Origin: Baffinella frigidus | Taxonomy: Eukaryota; Cryptophyceae; Cryptomonadales; Baffinellaceae | Assembly: GCA_026770585.1 (NCBI GenBank) | Contig: MU646407.1 | Coordinates: 820,956-832,045, forward strand | Length of the DNA: 11,090 bases | Direction: 5' to 3' | In this document: positions 6,857-11,090 of the stretch, piece by piece | Layout: every line of letters starts with the position of its first letter | Numbering within the stretch: position 1 is the stretch's first letter | Made by a program: the position numbers and the translations under genes | Notes under the pieces: model-generated | What the model was told of the DNA's origin: nothing | Seen by the model: the letters and a program-made list of their open reading frames with translations, nothing else | Database searches by the model: none

Positions 6857-7069
6857 TTCGGCGCGCCGACGCGGATGGTGCAACAGAACGCCATGCAGAC
6901 GCCGCTCTTGCTCTCTACCCAACGGGAGGACCACGGACGGCTCCTGGCAACGCCCATATCCATGCGCCGCCGCCGCCACAGCGCCGACGATGAGTTCCTC
7001 AAGATTGTCCTTCGCGACGCCTGGCGCTATTCCTTGGGCCTGGGGCCCAAGTTCATGAGCGCTTTCTAG

Positions 7070-7389
7070 AAAGAGTATGTTGTACAATAGAGAAAGAGCC
7101 TGCGCTTATGCGCCCAAGCTCATGACGTCTTATTACAAGAAGCAAAATGATGGTGGAGGTGTCGATGTGGAGGTGTCAGCTTGTACACCCCACCCGAGGA
7201 GGCTGTGTTGGATAAACCCGCCAACAGGGTCCTACAGTAGGGCTAGACCTAGGAGTATAGGACCACCCTATGGGCGGTGCGTGTGCTTCATTTCGAGTAA
7301 CCACTGTAGTCTCACCCGAGGAGGCTCACAAGAAAGCACCCCTCCCCTACACCAACCCGTAACTCACGATGCCTCTGGGTGTGTCATAC
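7070..7389. other. No gene; scattered short repeats
   Basis: GCCCAAG(T/C)TCATGA at 7045 recurs at 7112, suggesting a small duplication of the end of the gene-like region. CCCGAGGAGGCT occurs at 7193-7204 and 7315-7326 and again at 8048-8059. The palindrome CCTACAGTAGG is at 7231-7241. No convincing reading frame is seen. Confidence 0.45.
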
Positions 7390-7459
7390 ACCCTACACCC
7401 GAAACCCGAAACCCCACACCCTGATCACTGAACCCTAAACTTAATCACTGAACGCTAAG
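7390..7459 (-). repeat. Degenerate C-strand telomere-type array
   Basis: Drifted CCCTAAA units are seen (CCCTACA, CCCGAAA, AACCCTAAAC). AATCACTGAAC-type units are interspersed near 7441-7452. Confidence 0.7.
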
Positions 7460-7470
7460 ATAGGTAACAA

Positions 7471-7572
7471 GGGTACCTCGCTCATAAGAAACCGCCCCCC
7501 CACTGGGCGGTTTCTTATGAGCGAGGTACCCCTGCAACCCCTGGGCGGTGTCGTATGAGCGAGGTAACCCTG
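7471..7572. repeat. Perfect 61-bp hairpin plus duplicated right arm
   Basis: The 27-bp arms 7471-7497 (GGGTACCTCGCTCATAAGAA...) and 7505-7531 are perfect inverses around a 7-base loop. A second copy of the right arm follows at 7543-7572, matching 27 of 30 bases of 7505-7534. The ends are those of the CAGGGGTACC family at 3267-3384, here collapsed to nearly arm-on-arm. The left terminus lacks the CAGG and TA seen in the other copies. Confidence 0.85.
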
Positions 7573-7584
7573 TTCGCGTTGCCT

Positions 7585-7691
7585 CTAACCCCTAAACCCT
7601 GAACCCTAAACCTTAAACTCTAAACACTGAACCCTAAACCCTAAACCCTAAACCCTAAACCCTAAACCCTAAACCCTAAACCCTAAACCCT
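7585..7691 (-). repeat. C-strand CCCTAAA array
   Basis: After a drifted left edge, at least nine consecutive perfect CCCTAAA units run to about 7689. This is among the purest telomere-type tracts in the window. Confidence 0.93.
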
Positions 7692-8174
7692 CATGTTCGG
7701 CTCCGCTCCGCCGCCCAATCCACACAGCAAACTTCAAAGGGATTTTGAATACCCCTTAAATGACCTAAGACCCTACGGTAGGCAGACCTAAGACCCTACG
7801 GTAGGCAACCTGTAGGAACATAGGGGGGTTCCTACGGACAAGGTAACGGAAAGGTGGCCCGATTTGGGCCGAAAATCCACCTCGCTGTGTGGATACGTAT
7901 GGCGCTCAGATCTGTTCTCGTTCGACTTTTGAGAGAGAGAGACGTCTTCTTCTTCTTCTTTATTCTCAGAAGAGACCTCGAAATGCCCCCCAGCCTTTTG
8001 AAAAGTGAGAGAGAGAGCTCTTTATTTACACGGGAATGGCATTCCCTCCCGAGGAGGCTCGGTTTCATCAAAACCTAGAGATGTGGTTTGAACCTAAACC
8101 CTACGCAATCCCTCCCAAGAAGTCTCTTTTTCAGCAGGACGTGGAGGGAGCTTACGCACGCTCTGCAGGGGATC
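7692..8174. other. Spacer with palindromes and a splice-like site
   Basis: Two CCTACGGTAGG palindromes (7772-7782, 7795-7805) sit in a 23-bp tandem. A hairpin GTAGGAAC/GTTCCTAC lies at 7812-7835. A purine/pyrimidine switch GAGAGAGAGACGTCTTCTTC ends in TATTCTCAG (AG at 7968-7969), resembling a 3' splice site. The frame through it (7854-8078) is short and unrecognised. CTTTTGA...GAGAGAGAGAG occurs twice (about 7927 and 7996). Confidence 0.45.
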
Positions 8175-8239
8175 TGAACCTATACCCTGAATCATGAACC
8201 CTGAATCCTGAACCCTGAATCCTGAACCCTGAACCCTAG
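8175..8239 (-). repeat. C-strand variant array, CCCTGAA type
   Basis: Repeated CCCTGAA and TCCTGAA units (inverse TTCAGGG, TTCAGGA), an array dominated by a variant rather than by CCCTAAA. Confidence 0.8.
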
Positions 8240-8396
8240 GGGTGAGGGGTTGGAGAGACTTACTGAGACGGGCCCCAATCGCGAGTAAGGACACGCACCG
8301 CCCTACGGTCCTACAGTAGGACTATTCCTGGGAGCCTCGGAGCCTCCTAAGGCCCGTTCTTGTCTTTGTTCGCGAGTAACACCTGAAACGCGCAAC

Positions 8397-8536
8397 CTAG
8401 CTCTGATTCAGCCGACTTGGCCGACTATTCTCAAGTTGACATCCGAGGTTGGCGGTACAGATCCGTCAACTTTGCAGCGGAAAAGAGCCCGGTCTCGCCA
8501 AAATGGTGAGACCAAATCAGACTGAGACAGAGCTAG
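8397..8536 (+). repeat. Cloverleaf-like foldback element, copy 2
   Basis: The closing stem is CTAGCTCTGATTCAG (8397-8411) with CTGAGACAGAGCTAG (8522-8536), 13 of 15. Internal arms are AAGTTGAC/GTCAACTT (8433-8440 with 8465-8472, perfect) and GGTCTCGCC/GGTGAGACC (8491-8499 with 8505-8513, one G-T pair). It aligns with copy 1 over its full length, including GAAAAGAGCCCGGTCTC. The cleanest termini of the family are here and give a length of 140 bp. Confidence 0.75.
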
Positions 8537-8540
8537 ATAA

Positions 8541-8578
8541 CCCCCCACGGGGGTTGCCGGTTCCTCGCTCACAAGAAA
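8541..8578. repeat. Fragment of CAGGGGTACC-family arm
   Basis: GGTTCCTCGCTCACAAGAAA (8559-8578) matches the arm at 7473-7492 at 18 of 20 positions. It is preceded by a small AACCCCC/GGGGGTT hairpin. It begins five bases after copy 2 of the cloverleaf element. Confidence 0.55.
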
Positions 8579-8621
8579 ATGACCTTAGAGGTGAACAAAG
8601 CTACCGAGATACCTGAAGGAC

Positions 8622-8783
8622 CTAAAGGTACGGGGCATCGAGATAAGCAGACCACAATCCTGCAAGGTGTTCCCGCAAACGACTCGAGTTGCCCCCGAAC
8701 CACTCCCGCAGCGCTGCGGCGATGCGGGACCGTTCCATCGCCAGTAGAGCGGGTATCTCAGGAAGGAGAGGGGCAAAGGTCAT
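8622..8783 (-). CDS. Possible coding remnant, minus strand
   Basis: From ATG (8781-8783) the minus strand encodes 53 residues with an amphipathic look (AMERSRIAAALREWFGG, then LREHLAGLWSAYLDAPYL) and stops at 8622-8624. The frame is also open upstream to the edge of the telomere-type array at 8814. No family is recognised. The opposite strand carries an 86-codon frame (8579-8839) with more low-complexity composition. Truncation by the array is plausible. Confidence 0.22.
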   Translation of the reverse strand: MTFAPLLPEIPALLAMERSRIAAALREWFGGNSSRLREHLAGLWSAYLDAPYL

Positions 8784-8813
8784 CACCACGAGCCCCCCCA
8801 CGAGTGACACCTG

Positions 8814-9630
8814 GTTCAGGGTTCAGGGTTCAGGGTTGAGGGTTTAGGGTTTAGGGTTTAGGGTTTGGGGTTTAAGCGGTTAGGGTTTAGGGTGTAGGGT
8901 TTAGGGTGTAGAGTGTAGGGTGTAGGGTCGAGGGTTTAGGGTTTGGAGGGTGTAGTGTTCAGGGTTTAGGGTTTAGGGTTTAGAGTTTAAGGTTTCGGGT
9001 TTAGGGTTTTGGGTTTTGGGTTTTGGGTTTAGGGTTTAGGGTTTAGGGTTTAGGGTTTAGGGTTTGGGGTTTGGGGTTTGGGGTTTGGGGTTTAGGGATA
9101 AGGGATGAGGGTTCATGGATTAAGGATTATGGTTCATGGCTTAGGGTTTAGGGCTTAGGGTTTAGGATTGAGTGATTAGGGTTCAGGGTGTAGAGTTCAG
9201 GGATTGGGGTTTACAGGTTAAGGGTGAGGGATTAGGGTTCAGGGTTTAGATTTAAGGGGTTGGGGTTTAGGGTTCGGGGTTGATGGACTATGGTTTATGG
9301 TTTATTGTTTTTGGTTTATGGTCTATGGTTTATGGTTTATGGTGTATGGTTTATGGTTTATGGTTTATGGTTCATGGTTCATGGTTCATAGTGTTGGTTT
9401 ATGGTTGTTGATTGTTTTTTTATGGTCCATGGTTGTTGGTCAAGGGTTTATGGTTTACGGTTGAGGGTTTTGGGTTTTGGGTGCAGGGTTAAGGGTTAAG
9501 GGTGTAGGGTTTAGTGTTCCGGGTTCCGGGTTTACGGTTGAGGTTTTAGGGTTAAGTGTTCAGTGTTTAGGGTTCAGGGTTTAGGGTTTAGGTTTTAGGT
9601 TTTAGGGTTCAGGGTTCAGGGTTCAGGGTT
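8814..9630 (+). repeat. 0.8-kb TTTAGGG array with blocks of variant repeats
   Basis: The plus strand carries TTTAGGG with locally amplified variants: TTCAGGG x3 (8815-8835), TTTTGGG x3 (9007-9027), TTTGGGG x4 (9063-9090), a TTTATGG/TTCATGG zone (about 9290-9390) and TTCAGGG x3 (9608-9628). Canonical units dominate at 9025-9062. The 7-base period is kept through most of it. Confidence 0.93.
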
Positions 9631-9737
9631 GACCACAGCGGACAACGCGAAGATTGTAGCCATGGAGGTTGCGACCACGAGGGGCATCACGAACAGTGTT
9701 CTCACTCTTCTCGGCACACTCTGCCGAACAGGCTTCG
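9631..9737 (+). other. Unique island between telomere-type arrays
   Basis: About 107 bp of non-repeat DNA interrupts the arrays. The plus-strand frame through it is open and of ordinary composition (ADNAKIVAMEVATTRGITNS...), with ATG at 9662 and a stop only after entering the next array (about 9772). It may be a trapped coding scrap, but it is too short to be sure. Confidence 0.3.
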
Positions 9738-9804
9738 GTTTTGGGTTTAGGGATCTAGGGTTTAGGGTTTAGGGTTTAGGGTTCAGGATTTGGGGTTGGG
9801 GTTC
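9738..9804 (+). repeat. Short TTTAGGG array
   Basis: Four near-perfect TTTAGGG units sit within drifted TTTTGGG, TTCAGGA and TTGGGG units. It appears to continue the 8814-9630 array past the unique island. Confidence 0.88.
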
Positions 9805-9857
9805 GGCATGCCCCGCAGCCGCAAGCGTGTGCGCGAGGACACCAGGCGCACTCTTTT

Positions 9858-9996
9858 CTAGGTCCAACTTTGCCTCAGTCTGATCCGGTCTCACAGATGT
9901 GGTGAGGCCGGGCCTTTTTCCGCTCCAAAATTGACGGGGTTGCGCCACAACCCCCGAAGTGTCAACTTCAGAGTAGTCGCAAAACCCGACTGAGGC
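9858..9996 (-). repeat. Cloverleaf-like foldback element, copy 3 (inverted)
   Basis: On the minus strand this aligns with copies 1 and 2 (CAGTCGGGTT, CTGAAGTTGAC, GTCAATTTTGG, GGAAAAAGGCCCGG, ATCAGACTGAGGC). The closing stem is reduced to GCCTCAG (9872-9878) with CTGAGGC (9990-9996). Arms are AAATTGAC/GTCAACTT (9928 and 9961, one mismatch that becomes G-T on the other strand), an inner GGGGTTG/CAACCCC (9936-9942 and 9948-9954), and CCGGTCTCAC/GTGAGGCCGG (9885-9894 and 9902-9911, one T-G). A few extra bases follow the CTAG at 9858. Confidence 0.7.
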
Positions 9997-10025
9997 CCCG
10001 TTTGTTCCTCCTTCTTGTAGGATAC

Positions 10026-10279
10026 TTCTGGAGATAAGTCTCGTGTACGCATAGTGGACGTGACTGTGTAACTTCACTCCGGCTATGAGTCACGTCCACT
10101 ATGCCTACCACCAACCCTCACGGCCTGAGCAAATCATCGATTTTCGATTTCCCGGTTTCAAGGGGAATTGGAGCTGTTGAAGTCGGATTCCGACTTCAAC
10201 AGCCTTAAGATCCCAAATCGAAATTCGACGTTTTGCTCAGGCCGTGGGGGCTGGTGGTATGTGGGACTTGTCTCCAGAA
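10026..10279. repeat. Large nested palindrome
   Basis: The centre CTGTTGAAGTCGGA-T-TCCGACTTCAACAG (10174-10202) is perfect. The arms extend out through TACCACCA.CCC.CACGG (10106 on the left, inverse ending 10259). They continue to TTCTGGAGA.AAGTC (10026-10040, inverse at 10265-10279, 14 of 15). The left arm is interrupted by a separate hairpin (10049-10104) absent from the right arm. Outer-arm differences are all transitions. No coding is seen. Confidence 0.8.
10049..10104. mobile_element. Hairpin inserted in the palindrome's left arm
   Basis: Perfect 16-bp arms GCATAGTGGACGTGAC (10049-10064) and its inverse (10089-10104) surround a 24-base loop. It is flanked by TAC on the left (10046-10048) and, after one C, TAC on the right (10106-10108). 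The uninterrupted opposite arm of the palindrome has a single TAC at this position. This fits insertion with a 2-3 base duplication (TA or TAC). Confidence 0.65.
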
Positions 10280-10435
10280 TAATCTCCAGTTCCAAGGATC
10301 TCAATGCAAATGGGAGAACCCCCCCAACAGTCTTGCGTGGGTGAAGTCGAGTCAAGAAAGCACCTCCTAGCTCTGACTTGAGAATGGCCCGTCGAGGAAG
10401 CACCTCGGTCCTCTTCATCTCCCGCCTACTCCCGC

Positions 10436-10584
10436 CTAAACCGTAAACCGTAAACCTTACACCCTCAATCCTAAATTCTGAACCCTAAACCCTAAACCCT
10501 AAACCCTGAACCCTAAACCCTAAACATTAAACCCTAAACCCTAAACCCTAAACCCCAAACCCCAAACCCTAAACCCTAAACCCT
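10436..10584 (-). repeat. C-strand CCCTAAA array
   Basis: A drifted left edge (CCGTAAA, CCTTACA, CCCTCAA) runs into mostly perfect CCCTAAA with some CCCCAAA. Confidence 0.92.
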
Positions 10585-10614
10585 GCCGATTCGCCTCCCG
10601 CTCTGTCTGGTCCT

Positions 10615-10697
10615 CACCCTAAACCCCAAACCCTAAACCCTAAATCCTAAACCCTAAACCCTAAACCCTAAACCCTAAACCCCAAACCCCAAACCCT
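10615..10697 (-). repeat. C-strand CCCTAAA array
   Basis: CCCTAAA and CCCCAAA units are separated from the previous array by 30 bp of unrelated sequence. It lies immediately beyond a splice-donor-like site of the minus-strand reading frame at 10721, so it would be intronic if that exon is real. Confidence 0.92.
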
Positions 10698-10720
10698 TCA
10701 TCCCACCCTCCCAGGCTCAC

Positions 10721-11065
10721 CTCTCGCTCCTCTCTCTTCTTCCTCTCCTCCTCCCCCTCCTCTTTCCTCCGCCTCTCTTCCTCCTCCTTCTCCCCCTCCT
10801 CCTTCCGCCGCCTCCGCCCCTCTTCCCGTTCACGCGCTGCCGCCTCCTTCTCCTCTCTCCGCCTCCTCCTCCCACCCCTCTCCTTCTCCTCCTCCTCCTT
10901 CCTCCGCCGCTGGCGCTGTTCCCGTTGACGCGTCTCCTCACCCTCCTCCTGCTCTCTCCTCCTCCTCCTCTCCTCCTCCTCTTTCTCTTTCTCCTCCTCC
11001 TTCCTCCGCCTCCGCCCCTCTTCCCGTGCACGCGCTGCCGCCTCCTCCTCATCTCTCCTCCTCTC
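10721..11065 (-). CDS. Glu/Arg-rich repeat protein, partial exon
   Basis: The minus strand is open for 115 codons from the edge of the C run to a GAG|GTGAGC at 10721/10720, a near-consensus 5' splice site. The product is almost wholly E, R and K with some Q, A and G, as in charged single alpha-helices or coiled coils. Motif EAAAR(A/E)REEGRRRRKEE occurs twice, 66 codons apart, with a third diverged copy between (anchor bases at 10825, 10921 and 11023; spacings 96 and 102 nt, both multiples of three). There is no ATG within, so this would be an internal exon or a gene truncated by the sequence end. Purine-rich low-complexity DNA can mimic this, and two alternative frames are also open for stretches. 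Confidence 0.4.
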
Positions 11066-11090
11066 CCCCCCCCCCCCCCCCCCCCCCCCC
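11065..11090. other. Terminal run of 26 C, probable artefact
   Basis: The window ends in an uninterrupted C run. On the other strand this is poly-G, which two-colour sequencing chemistry produces from dark cycles and assemblers can extend at contig ends. A genuine homopolymer cannot be excluded. Confidence 0.6.

Larger units (their letters stand above)
6261..7069 (+). pseudogene. Gene-like region disrupted by a frame-breaking duplication
   Basis: The N-terminal segment and first repeat block read in one frame (that of 6261). The second repeat block (6620-6763) and the C-terminal segment (about 6851-7069, ending DDEFLKIVLRDAWRYSLGLG... then TAG at 7067) read in another. A 239-bp unit (48-bp repeats plus a 95-bp spacer) has been duplicated, and 239 is not a multiple of three. 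Both spacers also carry a TGA (6558, 6797) in the repeat frame. Either the spacers contain introns I cannot define, or the locus is broken. Both flanking segments show the same G/C-ending codon preference, which supports one ancestral gene. Confidence 0.45.

Noticed and set aside
6239-7087. Longest open frame in the window, 282 codons on the minus strand.
   Set aside because: It runs antisense to the G/C-ending frames and reads the same 48-bp repeat as two unrelated peptides in its two blocks. It begins at a non-ATG codon and has Leu/Cys/Arg-rich low-complexity composition. It stays open as a by-product of the repeats.
7854-8078. Plus and minus frames with poly-Phe or poly-Lys.
   Set aside because: The poly-Phe/poly-Lys is from the TTC tract at 7945-7960. 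The splice-like AG is worth noting, but the coding case is weak.
9063-9090. TTTGGGG run as evidence of a ciliate-type telomere.
   Set aside because: Only four units sit within a TTTAGGG array. It is a local variant, not the organism's telomere repeat.
10717-11052. Arg/Gly-rich minus-strand frame of 111 codons with an ATG.
   Set aside because: The frame one base over has a more natural Glu/Arg composition, preserves repeat motifs and ends at a splice-donor-like site. The Arg/Gly frame is its shadow.
1-11090. A prokaryotic or phage interpretation.
   Set aside because: There are no ribosome-binding sites, tightly packed genes or operons. Abundant TTTAGGG arrays, microsatellites and MITE-like elements point to a eukaryotic nuclear genome.

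Overview
The window looks like a nuclear subtelomeric or telomere-repeat-invaded region of a eukaryote that uses the Arabidopsis-type telomere repeat (CCCTAAA/TTTAGGG). Plants, many algae, and some alveolates and other protists share that repeat, so the sequence does not fix the lineage. Features arguing for a eukaryote are about ten separate telomere-type arrays, a (CA)n microsatellite, splice-like signals, a strong Kozak-type start, and no operons or bacterial ribosome binding sites. I recognise no named gene anywhere in the window.

Layout: 1-48 is a degenerate CCCTAAA array. 49-3160 is largely a mosaic of unrelated inverted-repeat (foldback) elements at 307-578, 651-756, 1628-1826, 1988-2123 and 2937-3115. 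A short TTTAGGG array (3163-3214), a TA-flanked foldback element (3267-3384), a (CA)n tract and a 0.4 kb TTTAGGG array (3798-4215) follow. 4.2-5.7 kb has foldbacks and several exon-sized reading frames of doubtful status. 5.87-7.07 kb is the best gene-like stretch: a large CGTACG-rich snap-back hairpin, a two-unit tandem repeat, then a GC3-rich reading frame starting at 6261 whose 16-residue tandem repeat was duplicated in a frame-breaking way. 7.39-8.24 kb carries C-strand arrays and a perfect 61-bp hairpin. 8.4-10.3 kb has two more copies of the cloverleaf-like element, a 0.8 kb array built of local blocks of variant telomere repeats, and a nested palindrome. 10.44-10.70 kb is again CCCTAAA. 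10.72-11.07 kb, minus strand, is a Glu/Arg-rich repeat-bearing reading frame ending in a splice-donor-like GAG|GTGAGC. The last 26 bases are all C and look like an assembly or sequencing end.

The most interesting signal is a family of about 136-140 bp with three good copies (1988-2123 plus, 8397-8536 plus, 9858-9996 minus) and one decayed candidate (120-215). Each folds into a closing stem with internal arms, a cloverleaf-like plan, and several pairings survive sequence divergence. It could be a structured RNA gene family, a SINE-like element or a MITE. The second is the 10026-10279 palindrome, in which one arm holds a 16-bp-stem hairpin and the opposite arm is the matching empty site, giving a direct look at an insertion with a TA/TAC duplication. 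The third is a TA-flanked CAGGGGTACC terminal-repeat family present in several states of decay.

No set of genes working together can be described here. The window is mostly a graveyard of small non-autonomous elements and telomere-like DNA with a few coding remnants.
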